12,457 nucleotides of DNA from Candidatus Jordarchaeia archaeon. Its GTDB lineage: Archaea > Asgardarchaeota > Jordiarchaeia > Jordiarchaeales > Freyrarchaeaceae. Position 1 is the first letter of the stretch. Each line of letters begins with the position of its first letter. The notes under the pieces were generated by a model, which made no database searches, was not told the origin of the DNA, and saw only the letters and a program-made list of their open reading frames with translations. This document shows, piece by piece, positions 5,366 to 11,228 of this stretch. Where the stretch lies: NCBI GenBank assembly GCA_018383835.1, contig JAHAWR010000037.1, forward strand, positions 1 through 12,457. Reading direction: 5' to 3'. The translations under genes and the position numbers were made by a program.

Positions 5366-7410
5366 GTTGCCTGAGCCTCTGCTCGAGTTGTATCACTTAG
5401 TTTTTCGTACTTCTCGTATTTCGGTCGAATACCCAGCCTTTGTTCTGCAGCCTTCAAAATAGCCTCCAGCATCTCGGCATAAGACATCCCGGCAAATTTC
5501 GCCATCTTCGCAAGGTGCCCATCCCAGCACCAGCCAGGGTTAGGATTTACTTCAAGGAGCTTTGGCCTTCCACTTGCGTCAAGTCTCCAGTCGAACCTGC
5601 AGTAGTCTCTGATTTCGAGTCGTTCGAAGAGACTGAGGCATGCCCTTACTATGAATGTTTCAGTTTCAAGTGGTAGGTCTGCAGGCTTTGATTTGATGTT
5701 CCAGTAAGGCGAGTCGGGGAGCCACTTGGCTTCGTAGCCACAAATTGGGGGCAGCCCCTCTGGTAGGTTGGAGTAATCTTCTTCCGTTATAGGCAAAACC
5801 GTGTAGGCGTCAGGCACGTTTCCTATTATTCCCACGGTTAAGTCTTTCCCAGTAAGGAACTCTTCAACCAGTATGGGCCTGTTGTAGCCGAACCTCTCGC
5901 GTATTTCGGATATGGCATTTAGGAGTTCCTCCGAGTTATTAACTACGGATCTGTGTGTAATTCCGAAGCTGGAGTCGCCGAAGTTCGGCTTCACTATCGC
6001 TGGGAAACCAAAATGTATCTCGACAGATTCATCTTCTGGTTTAATTAGGACTGCCTCGGGAACCGGGATTCCCATCTCTTTTGCCAGTCCTCTTATTAGG
6101 GATTTATCATAGCAGTGAGCTAGGGGCTGTGGTCCTGAGCCAGTGTAGGGTATATTGAGCATTTCGAGCAATGCTGGGATGTGAAGTTCTTTTCTTGGGT
6201 CGTTGTTGAAACCTTCGTCACACAGGTTGAAGACGTAGTCTATTTTCGGCTTAAGCTTTATTAGATCTTGGAGTAGAGTGTCGTGGTTGTTTAGGTATAT
6301 GAAGTTATAGTCTTTAAGCTGTCTTAGTGCATCCTTAAGCGCATCTATTGTGTAAATGTCGTCCTCGTCGAAGACTCCGCCGGGCTTTAGGGCGTCGCAC
6401 TTCGTTGGGTCACCTAGAATTACTGCGACCGTTAGGAGCCCCTCTTTCTCTCTTCTCTTTATTGGTGTCCACTCTTTCTTGGCTACAGCAGTGACTACTA
6501 TGCGCTTCTCCATCATGCCTAAATCTTGATTGCGTTTAGAGTGCGTCGCTAAATCTCCGTGAATGGTAACATTGCTTAAACCAGCTTGCTGCAGGAGGTC
6601 CTTGAGGCTTTCTTTAGTGTAAAGTCTCTCCGCATAGAAGTGATCCGCGATCACTCCTTTCTCGGTGTGCGTGATTATTTCTCGGGATATGAGGCGTTGG
6701 CGGTCTACGGATAGCGAGCGCTCTCGGACTACGAAGTGCTTTTTGTCTATCCACTCCCATGAGCGTGGCTGAAAATGTTCTCTGAGGTATTCTCCGTCAG
6801 CTACGTCTATTAAAATTCGGCCCCACGGCTTCAGAACTCTGAAAACCTCCTTTAACACTCTGAGGTCGTCGTACACTGTTTCGAAGTAGCCGAAACTGTT
6901 GCCCAGAATCAGCACAACATCGAATGTATCTGGAGGATAAGGTAGCCTTCTGGCGTCGCCGACCTTGAAGCGAACGTTTAAGCCTTCCCTCCTCGCCCTT
7001 TCCTTAGCTTTATTTATTAGATAATGTGACCTGTCGAGTCCTTCAACGAACCTGTATCCCCTCCTCGCCAGCTCCAAGGAGTGGCGTCCCTGGCCGCAGC
7101 ACAAGTCAAGAATTCTGTCGTCAGGCTTAAGTTTCAGGATCGAGGAGAAAAGGTCTACTTCATAACGCGTGACCTCTTGGTCATCAATTACGTCCCCATC
7201 TGTCTTCAAGTAAAGTGAGTTAAAAATACGTCTCCACCAGTCCTGTGGAACATACTCCTCCAAACTGCTTACAGGACCGAGAGTCCTCACACGGTTCCTG
7301 TGGTTATTGCCTCTATGGTTATTGTTCTTACTGTGCTTGCTCTTTTCACCGGATGAAGAGTTACCATTAGTATGATGCCCTTCATCTTTACCTTTGGAGC
7401 CATCGCCCAT
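5362..7410 (-). CDS. SAM methyltransferase / D-Ala-D-Ala-ligase-like ATP-grasp fusion
   Basis: This 682-residue protein has three parts. Residues 1-42 are a low-complexity Gly/Ser/His/Asn/Lys tail. Residues about 55-312 form a class I methyltransferase: LDLCCGQGRHSLELA (101-115), an acidic ribose-binding region EGLDRS (123-128), GDARRLPYPPDTFDVV (151-166) and the LKPWGRILIDVADG strand (193-206), like small-molecule N- or O-methylases. Residues about 325-660 form an ATP-grasp ligase of the Ddl type: FNLCDEGFNND (394-404), LNIPYTGSGP (418-427), KPNFGDSSFGI (474-484), VEEFLTGKDLTVGIIG (515-530) and the metal-binding YCRFDWRLD...LLEVNPNPGW (603-627). Such ligases join a carboxylate to an amine through an acyl-phosphate. 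No peptidoglycan genes are nearby, so a D-Ala-D-Ala product is unlikely; the substrate is unknown. The ATG start follows a weak AGGA site. The two enzymes may act in turn on one small peptide or amino acid, which is inference. Confidence 0.85.
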   Translation of the reverse strand: MGDGSKGKDEGHHTNGNSSSGEKSKHSKNNNHRGNNHRNRVRTLGPVSSLEEYVPQDWWRRIFNSLYLKTDGDVIDDQEVTRYEVDLFSSILKLKPDDRILDLCCGQGRHSLELARRGYRFVEGLDRSHYLINKAKERARREGLNVRFKVGDARRLPYPPDTFDVVLILGNSFGYFETVYDDLRVLKEVFRVLKPWGRILIDVADGEYLREHFQPRSWEWIDKKHFVVRERSLSVDRQRLISREIITHTEKGVIADHFYAERLYTKESLKDLLQQAGLSNVTIHGDLATHSKRNQDLGMMEKRIVVTAVAKKEWTPIKRREKEGLLTVAVILGDPTKCDALKPGGVFDEDDIYTIDALKDALRQLKDYNFIYLNNHDTLLQDLIKLKPKIDYVFNLCDEGFNNDPRKELHIPALLEMLNIPYTGSGPQPLAHCYDKSLIRGLAKEMGIPVPEAVLIKPEDESVEIHFGFPAIVKPNFGDSSFGITHRSVVNNSEELLNAISEIRERFGYNRPILVEEFLTGKDLTVGIIGNVPDAYTVLPITEEDYSNLPEGLPPICGYEAKWLPDSPYWNIKSKPADLPLETETFIVRACLSLFERLEIRDYCRFDWRLDASGRPKLLEVNPNPGWCWDGHLAKMAKFAGMSYAEMLEAILKAAEQRLGIRPKYEKYEKLSDTTRAEAQAT

Positions 7411-7484
7411 TGTTATCCTTTTCTCCCATCTTTATTTTAAAACAAATTTCATGTTTTTCAATCGATTTGCTTTTACTCAAGAAC

Positions 7485-7493
7485 TATTTAAAT
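7485..7493 (-). promoter_or_regulatory. TATA-like box for the fusion gene
   Basis: On the minus strand this reads atttaaata within agatttaaatag, a good archaeal TATA-type element preceded by purines that could act as a BRE. It lies about 75 bases before the ATG, predicting a start near 7462 and a leader of about 50 bases. A second AT-rich stretch (ttaaaataaa, 7442-7433) is closer but would leave almost no leader. Confidence 0.45.
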
Positions 7494-7659
7494 CTTTGTC
7501 TTTTCTCGCAGTAAGACGCGTTCGAAGCCTTCATCTTAAAAATCGTTTGATGATAAGCGCCCGAAAAATTAACTTCCCTATAACCTCCTAAGATCCAGAT
7601 CCCGTGTTAGGAAACGTTTTGATGTAGGACGTGTTCGTCTCCATGGGCGGTTAGCTTTC

Positions 7660-7685
7660 GAGGTGGTGTATGGTTATTGCACCTC
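7660..7685 (+). promoter_or_regulatory. Hairpin that would mask a Shine-Dalgarno
   Basis: GAGGTG (7660-7665) and CACCTC (7680-7685) are perfect inverted repeats around a 14-base loop. The left arm is a strong Shine-Dalgarno for the mini-ORF whose ATG (7670) lies in the loop. If this region is transcribed, the stem would hide the ribosome site. A 6-bp stem can occur by chance. Confidence 0.3.
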
Positions 7686-7765
7686 TTTATCTCTTGAGCT
7701 TTCGTATGCTGCTTAGAGGAACCCGTAGAGCCCCAAGGAGAAATCCTTTAGAACGACGCCGCTGA
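7670..7765 (+). CDS. Possible 31-residue mini-ORF, Arg-rich tail
   Basis: An ATG at 7670 preceded by GAGGTG at the usual 4-base spacing opens a 31-codon frame ending in TGA at 7763-7765. The peptide begins MVIAPLYLLSF (hydrophobic) and ends in an arginine-rich stretch, RRAPRRNPLERRR. I do not recognise it. It could be a leader peptide, a tiny protein or a chance frame. The TATA-like box of the next gene lies downstream of it, so it need not be on the same transcript. Only the ribosome site supports it. Confidence 0.2.
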   Translation: MVIAPLYLLSFRMLLRGTRRAPRRNPLERRR

Positions 7766-7770
7766 TCAAC

Positions 7771-7776
7771 TTAAAT
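7771..7776 (+). promoter_or_regulatory. TATA-like box for the metalloprotease-like/dcd pair
   Basis: The sequence ttaaat, in caacttaaatgg, lies 22-32 bases before the TTG (7798) and ATG (7804) start candidates. A transcript starting about 26 bases downstream would be leaderless or nearly so. Confidence 0.4.
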
Positions 7777-7797
7777 GGTGCGCGGGGGTGTCCTTGA

Positions 7798-8931
7798 TTG
7801 AAAATGGGAAATTTGGAGGTTCTTATAGAGCGGCTTCTTGATTTGGAGGGGGCGCTGAAGCGCGTCGAGCTGGGCGTCTTCCCTAGACGTACTCAAAGGA
7901 AAGCTGTTGAATACATTATTTTTCTCCTCAGGAATTTAAGATCCTCTTTAGAACCTCTTTCGTCTTCTCCTTCTGCTTCTATAAGTAGTTTAATCGAAAA
8001 GGGATACGAGCTTCTACAAGCGATATGCAACATCGCTGAAAAAATAGAGCGCTCAAATGTTCATTACACGCCTCTAGGAGCGGTGTACTTGGCAGAGTAT
8101 CTTGCCGGAAAAGTTGGGGAGGGAATAATCCCGATCATCTGCTTCCAGTCTTCCTCTTCCTCATGCGCTCGCCTCTCAGACCTCCTCAAGATCACCGCTC
8201 CGCTTCTCCCCTTAGAATGCCGAAAGTTAAAAGAAGACGTGGTCTTCTTCACTCTCCCCTACTTTCTAAAAAATGACCCCCTTTCACACTGCCTTATAGC
8301 GCGCGAGCTAGCTCTCCACTTAATAGAGACGAAAGGTCTTCTAAAAGAAGCCCTTACCAAGGCAAGCTCCCCACATCAGCTATTGACTATTGCCGCGGAC
8401 CGGTTGGCGACGCTAATGGTTGGCCCCGCATACCTCTTCTCTCTTCTGAACATCAATTTCTCATCCTCTGGGAGAGAAGAGCGCATACAAAGCATAGTCC
8501 ATCTTCTCGTAGATGAGGGCTACTACGAGAAAAAGGCCCTCAGACATATTCTACCTTCCTTAGCGGAGGCGCGTCCGCCCGCTGGCGTGGAATATCTCTG
8601 TGAGATGGAGGAGCGCTTCAAGAAAACGGCCGCTTACTATTCTTCTGAGACCTTTGAGAGTGAGGTTCCTCAGCTAGTCTCAAGACTATTAGACCTGCTT
8701 CCCCCGAACGAGGTAACCTCGCCGGACATGGCCACGCGACCTGCCGAGGTACCATCAATAATAAACGCAGGCTGGGTGGTTAAGCAGCACCACATGTCTG
8801 CTTTCTACAAGATCCTGAAAGCCCAGAAGCCTGAGGAGAAGTATCATGCGAGGAGAAAGCTCGACGCGCTAATAGAAAAAGCCATTGAGTTAAGTGTAAT
8901 ACATAAAAGTTTGCTTGAGGCGGAAATATGA
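7798..8931 (+). CDS. Uncharacterised protein, degenerate zinc-metalloprotease-like
   Basis: This 377-residue soluble protein has no signal peptide or membrane segment. The middle resembles a family of hypothetical archaeal and bacterial metallopeptidases with HExxH and a downstream E..AD...GPA motif. Here LPYFLKNDPLSHCLIARELALHLIE (153-177) aligns with the HExxH helix but reads RELAL, lacking the first His. AADRLATLMVGPAYLFSLL (199-217) keeps the AD and GPAY but has Ala where the zinc-binding Glu is expected. Near the C-terminus IINAGW (321-326) also fits that family as I recall it. So it looks like a catalytically dead member with a structural or regulatory role. The TTG at 7798 has GGGGGTG 8 bases upstream; ATG at 7804 is the alternative. 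Its stop overlaps the dcd-like gene as ATGA. The family assignment is from memory and tentative. Confidence 0.7.
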   Translation: MKMGNLEVLIERLLDLEGALKRVELGVFPRRTQRKAVEYIIFLLRNLRSSLEPLSSSPSASISSLIEKGYELLQAICNIAEKIERSNVHYTPLGAVYLAEYLAGKVGEGIIPIICFQSSSSSCARLSDLLKITAPLLPLECRKLKEDVVFFTLPYFLKNDPLSHCLIARELALHLIETKGLLKEALTKASSPHQLLTIAADRLATLMVGPAYLFSLLNINFSSSGREERIQSIVHLLVDEGYYEKKALRHILPSLAEARPPAGVEYLCEMEERFKKTAAYYSSETFESEVPQLVSRLLDLLPPNEVTSPDMATRPAEVPSIINAGWVVKQHHMSAFYKILKAQKPEEKYHARRKLDALIEKAIELSVIHKSLLEAEI

Positions 8932-9548
8932 CTGTCCTATCAAAAGAAGAGATTCTGCGCCGTCTTTTCACTGCTAACAAGCGCGAAAAACTGGTTATAA
9001 CGCCTCTAATATCGAAGAGCCAAGTTTCCGCGGGCTCGGTTGACCTCAGGCTTGGAACTGAGTTCATCATAACCAAGCGCACAAAGTACTCTCTTCTAGA
9101 TCCTGCGCGCCACGACATAGAAGCAGAAATAGCACAATACCAAGAGAAGATACATGTCCCATTCCGCGAGAAGCTCATACTACGCCCCAACCAACTCATA
9201 CTTGGAAGCACGCTGGAGTACATTAAACTCCCCGGAGACCTCATGGGATACGTGATAGGTCGTTCCTCGTGGGGGCGCTTGGGACTGATTATAGCTACGG
9301 CGACCCTCGTCAGCCCAGGATACACGGGCGTCCTAACGCTTGAACTGGTAAATCTTGGAGAAGCAGACATCGCCCTCTACCCCGCCGCCAGAATAGCGCA
9401 ACTTGTTCTCCACAAAGTGACAGAAGAGGAAGAAGGCTATCTCCAAAAGCCCTTGCCAAAATACGCAGGAGCCACGGGTCCAGAGTTCAGCAAGCTTCAC
9501 AAAGACAAAGAGTGGAAAATACTTTCTGGAGGTTCCCCCTCATTTTAG
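8928..9548 (+). CDS. dcd: dCTP deaminase / dUTPase family protein
   Basis: This 206-residue protein is of the trimeric Dcd/Dut beta fold that converts dCTP to dUTP or hydrolyses dUTP to dUMP, supplying dTMP synthesis and keeping uracil out of DNA. Visible motifs: SAGSVDLRLG (35-44), LGSTLEYIKLPGDLMGYVIGRSSWGRLGL (92-120) with the phosphate-binding RSS..R, then SPGYTGVLTLELVN (129-142) with Glu139 as the likely catalytic Glu of the deaminase group, and RIAQLVL (155-161). The C-terminal lid is KYAGATGPEFSKL (178-190). The usual Asp two residues before the Gly of DPGF is Ser here. Length matches the bifunctional methanogen enzyme, so deaminase, dUTPase or both are possible. GAGGCGG lies 4 bases before the ATG. 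It overlaps the upstream gene by 4 bases and L10e, tail to tail, by 9. Confidence 0.87.
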   Translation: MTVLSKEEILRRLFTANKREKLVITPLISKSQVSAGSVDLRLGTEFIITKRTKYSLLDPARHDIEAEIAQYQEKIHVPFREKLILRPNQLILGSTLEYIKLPGDLMGYVIGRSSWGRLGLIIATATLVSPGYTGVLTLELVNLGEADIALYPAARIAQLVLHKVTEEEEGYLQKPLPKYAGATGPEFSKLHKDKEWKILSGGSPSF

Positions 9549-10082
9549 GGGAAGGTTCTCCCCCCTAGTAAACTCTATGTGAGATGGACGAGGAAGCTTT
9601 CTAGCACCAACATAGAGTGCCCTCTTAATCGCTTCCACAGCCTTCGGCGAGTCGTTAACCCATATACTGCAGACAACACTTCCCTCCTTAACACGCGCCG
9701 CTCGTGCAGAAGGTTTGCCGAAAGCCTTCCTCATGCCGTCCTGTAAACGGTCGGCTCCGGCGAACGCCAGCATCCTTCTCTCGCGAATTATGTGGAAGGG
9801 CTTGGGTCTAATTTTAAGGTAAAACCCCTCACGCCCAAAACTAGCCGTAAGGTGCCTGCTTACTGCAACCCTCAATGCTTCAAGGGCCCCGTCTGTAAGT
9901 TGGCAAGCCTCATCAATAACGAGGTCAGCCCTCAAATTATAACTGCGCTTGGCGTCACCCATCTCGTAAATCCTGATCTTAGACGGCGGACTCCCATGAA
10001 TATACTCAACCCGCGTATACGGTGGGCCGTCAATCCGCGTATAGCACTTCGACGGGCGTCTAGGCAAACCGCAAACCCCCAT
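9540..10082 (-). CDS. rpl10e: Large-subunit ribosomal protein L10e (uL16 family)
   Basis: This 180-residue protein is the archaeal/eukaryotic L10e, equivalent to bacterial L16, which sits near the A-site tRNA and peptidyl-transferase centre. It shows the family blocks RRPSKCYTRIDGPPYTRVEYI near the N-terminus, PKIRIYEMGD-like SKIRIYEMGD, YLKIRPKPFHIIRERRML, AGADRLQDGMRKAFGKP and a shortened C-terminus ending ENLPLK. I chose the ATG at 10082. The 6-residue longer TTG start at 10100 would begin MGCCDL, unlike the family, and lies upstream of the transcription start expected from the TATA-like box at 10112-10120. The predicted leader is about 7 bases. The gene ends 9 bases inside the convergent dcd-like gene. 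Confidence 0.93.
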   Translation of the reverse strand: MGVCGLPRRPSKCYTRIDGPPYTRVEYIHGSPPSKIRIYEMGDAKRSYNLRADLVIDEACQLTDGALEALRVAVSRHLTASFGREGFYLKIRPKPFHIIRERRMLAFAGADRLQDGMRKAFGKPSARAARVKEGSVVCSIWVNDSPKAVEAIKRALYVGARKLPRPSHIEFTRGENLPLK

Positions 10083-10111
10083 TAAATCACAACAACCCAA
10101 CCTGCAAACCC

Positions 10112-10120
10112 TTATATTCT
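10112..10120 (-). promoter_or_regulatory. TATA-like box for L10e
   Basis: On the minus strand this reads agaatataag in a purine-rich setting. Counting 26-27 bases downstream puts the start near 10089, a few bases before the ATG at 10082, which supports a nearly leaderless L10e mRNA and its own promoter. Confidence 0.5.
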
Positions 10121-10142
10121 TATCGCTCTAATTCCATCATAC

Positions 10143-10148
10143 AAAAAA
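10143..10148 (-). terminator. T6 run after aroD
   Basis: Six T on the minus strand (gagttttttgt) lie about 47 bases past the aroD stop and just before the L10e TATA-like box. It is the best candidate for oligo-T termination of the ribbon-helix-helix/aroD transcript. Confidence 0.45.
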
Positions 10149-10194
10149 CTCAAAGAGTGAAGGTGTAGCCTCCAGTTATTTCCACGCTTTAGTT

Positions 10195-10920
10195 TTATCC
10201 AAATTTCTCTTTAACATAGCCTAGGTTGCCCTCTAAGTCAAATATGCAAGTCAGCTTTTCCTGTACTTTTTTCATGGTTCTAACATCTATCTGCCCCGGA
10301 GCAAGCGGCACATCTAATGAAGCATAAGTAAAGGGTGAGCCAAAGAAAGTGCAGAGAACCCTAGACAGGACCCCCAACTTTCCCATACAAAAAGACACGA
10401 CACGCTGGGGGTGCAGAGACGCCAACCCTAAAAGCTGAAGGTTATCACTGACGGAACATGCCGTGGTCACGACTTTAGCTACATCGCACCCCAGCCGAAA
10501 CATAGCCGACACCTTACCCCTAAGAGCCCGCCAGGAGGGCGTCCCGTTGAAGTCATGGTATGAAAGAATAACTGAGACCCCTCTCTCCCTACAAAGCGAA
10601 ATAAGCCTTTGTAGGGAACCTGCTCCCATCGACAACTCAAGATCCACGATGTCCGGCTCAGCCTTAATGCACCTCTCAATTAACCTTATCCTCTCTCCCT
10701 CCCCCAGCGGAAAAGCCCCGCCCTCCTCTCTACGCCTTACAGTCAAAATCACAGGACCACCAAAACTTGAAACCAGCTCATTAACGTTTACAACTTCCTC
10801 CCTTAAGTAGTCCAATCGAAGCTCAACTATGTCAGCTCCCTCTTCACGTGCCCTCTCAACCTTACCCAATAGCTCTCTCACACTCTCCGCCATTAATGAA
10901 ACACAAACCCTACAGCCCAA
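10195..10920 (-). CDS. aroD: Type I 3-dehydroquinate dehydratase
   Basis: This 241-residue class I enzyme dehydrates 3-dehydroquinate to 3-dehydroshikimate in the shikimate pathway through a lysine Schiff base. All key sites are present: VELRLDYL (33-40), the catalytic His in SYHDF (His122), the Schiff-base Lys in CDVAKVVTTA (Lys149), the substrate-binding Arg in FCMGKLGVLSR (Arg187) and TYASLDVPLAPGQ (198-210). I chose the TTG at 10920. A strong GGAGGGGTG lies 4 bases upstream, and the product begins MGCRVCVSLMAES, like the family's MKICVSI. The alternative GTG at 10983 overlaps the preceding stop as GTGA and adds 21 unconserved residues without a well-placed ribosome site. No other shikimate genes are in view. 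Confidence 0.92.
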   Translation of the reverse strand: MGCRVCVSLMAESVRELLGKVERAREEGADIVELRLDYLREEVVNVNELVSSFGGPVILTVRRREEGGAFPLGEGERIRLIERCIKAEPDIVDLELSMGAGSLQRLISLCRERGVSVILSYHDFNGTPSWRALRGKVSAMFRLGCDVAKVVTTACSVSDNLQLLGLASLHPQRVVSFCMGKLGVLSRVLCTFFGSPFTYASLDVPLAPGQIDVRTMKKVQEKLTCIFDLEGNLGYVKEKFG

Positions 10921-10924
10921 AACG

Positions 10925-10933
10925 CACCCCTCC
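10925..10933 (-). promoter_or_regulatory. Shine-Dalgarno deciding the aroD TTG start
   Basis: On the minus strand, GGAGGGGTG precedes the TTG at 10920 by 4 bases. It is the best ribosome site near either aroD start and lies inside the coding stretch the longer start would require. Confidence 0.6.
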
Positions 10934-10979
10934 TCCTCAAACCCAAAGAAGGCCCCGCTAGGGAAAAATAGATGCCTCT

Positions 10980-11162
10980 TCACGAATCAGCGACCAGTAG
11001 CGCCTCCTTTTCAAAAGCTCCCTCTCTCTGCAGTAGCTCTCTCACGGCAGCACGTATTGCTTCGCTTCGGCTCCTGAAAACTCTAAGCTCAACAAGGGCC
11101 TCAAGCCCCTTCAAGTACTCTTCAGGAACCCTAAAAGACACCGACCTCATGAGATGAAACAC
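10980..11162 (-). CDS. Ribbon-helix-helix (CopG/Arc-type) DNA-binding protein
   Basis: This 60-residue protein has the ribbon-helix-helix pattern: a short strand RSVSFRVPEEY (6-16), a first helix LKGLEALVELRVF (18-29), the SRSEAIRAAV turn and helix (31-40) and a short helix RELLQREG. Such proteins dimerise and bind DNA through the strand, usually as repressors. GGAGGA lies 2 bases before the GTG at 11162, which is close; ATG at 11150 (MRSVSFRVPEEY) is 14 bases from it and gives the usual family N-terminus, so 56 residues is an equal alternative. Its stop lies 59 bases before the chosen aroD start. It may regulate itself, aroD or neither; the sequence does not say. There is no toxin gene beside it. 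Confidence 0.82.
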   Translation of the reverse strand: MFHLMRSVSFRVPEEYLKGLEALVELRVFRSRSEAIRAAVRELLQREGAFEKEALLVADS

Positions 11163-11200
11163 ACTCCTCCATAGGTGTAAGTGTCGCCATCAGAAGCATG

Positions 11201-11208
11201 CATAAAAA
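11201..11208 (-). promoter_or_regulatory. TATA-like box for the ribbon-helix-helix/aroD unit
   Basis: On the minus strand tttttatg lies about 40 bases before the GTG start, predicting transcription from about 11177 with a leader of 15-27 bases that contains the Shine-Dalgarno. It overlaps the T-rich end of the EF-1alpha transcript. Confidence 0.4.
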
Positions 11209-11224
11209 TAAAACAAAAGAAAGG
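11203..11224 (-). terminator. T-rich termination tract after EF-1alpha
   Basis: Starting about 5 bases after the EF-1alpha TAA, the minus strand reads a series of T-runs of 3 to 5 (tttcttttgttttattttta). No hairpin precedes it, which fits oligo-T termination by archaeal RNA polymerase. Confidence 0.55.
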
Positions 11225-11228
11225 GAGT

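Larger units (their letters stand above)
7411..7797. other. 387-base divergent intergenic region
   Basis: This is the longest gene-free stretch. It separates the minus-strand fusion gene from the + strand metalloprotease-like gene. It holds a TATA-like box for each direction (7485-7493 minus, 7771-7776 plus), a small hairpin gacg/cgtc around 7628-7639, a 6-bp hairpin at 7660-7685 and a 31-codon frame at 7670-7765. I found no tRNA, no convincing C/D-box guide RNA and no long repeat. The middle, about 7500-7650, is unexplained. Confidence 0.6.

Noticed and set aside
5362..6435. True D-Ala-D-Ala ligase for cell-wall synthesis
   Set aside because: Archaeal context, no Mur or pseudomurein genes in view, fusion to a methyltransferase and an NPNPGW instead of the usual Ddl ending; called only Ddl-like.
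7510..7535. gttcgaa resembling a tRNA T-loop
   Set aside because: The flanks do not pair into a T-stem, and no acceptor, D or anticodon arms could be found on either strand.
7394..7591. 65-codon + strand frame in the intergenic region
   Set aside because: It begins inside the fusion gene's start on the other strand, has no ribosome site and its product is low in recognisable features; more likely chance.
7546..7640. TGATGA and TGATG strings suggesting a C/D-box guide RNA
   Set aside because: No CTGA D box at a suitable distance; the nearest (7762) is over 200 bases from the first TGATGA.
8780..9370. 196-codon minus strand frame opposite the dcd-like gene
   Set aside because: It is the antisense of two well-supported genes, Ser/Arg-rich as expected of a shadow frame, and matches no family I know.
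9792..10085. 97-codon + strand frame opposite L10e
   Set aside because: Antisense shadow of the ribosomal protein gene, no ribosome site.
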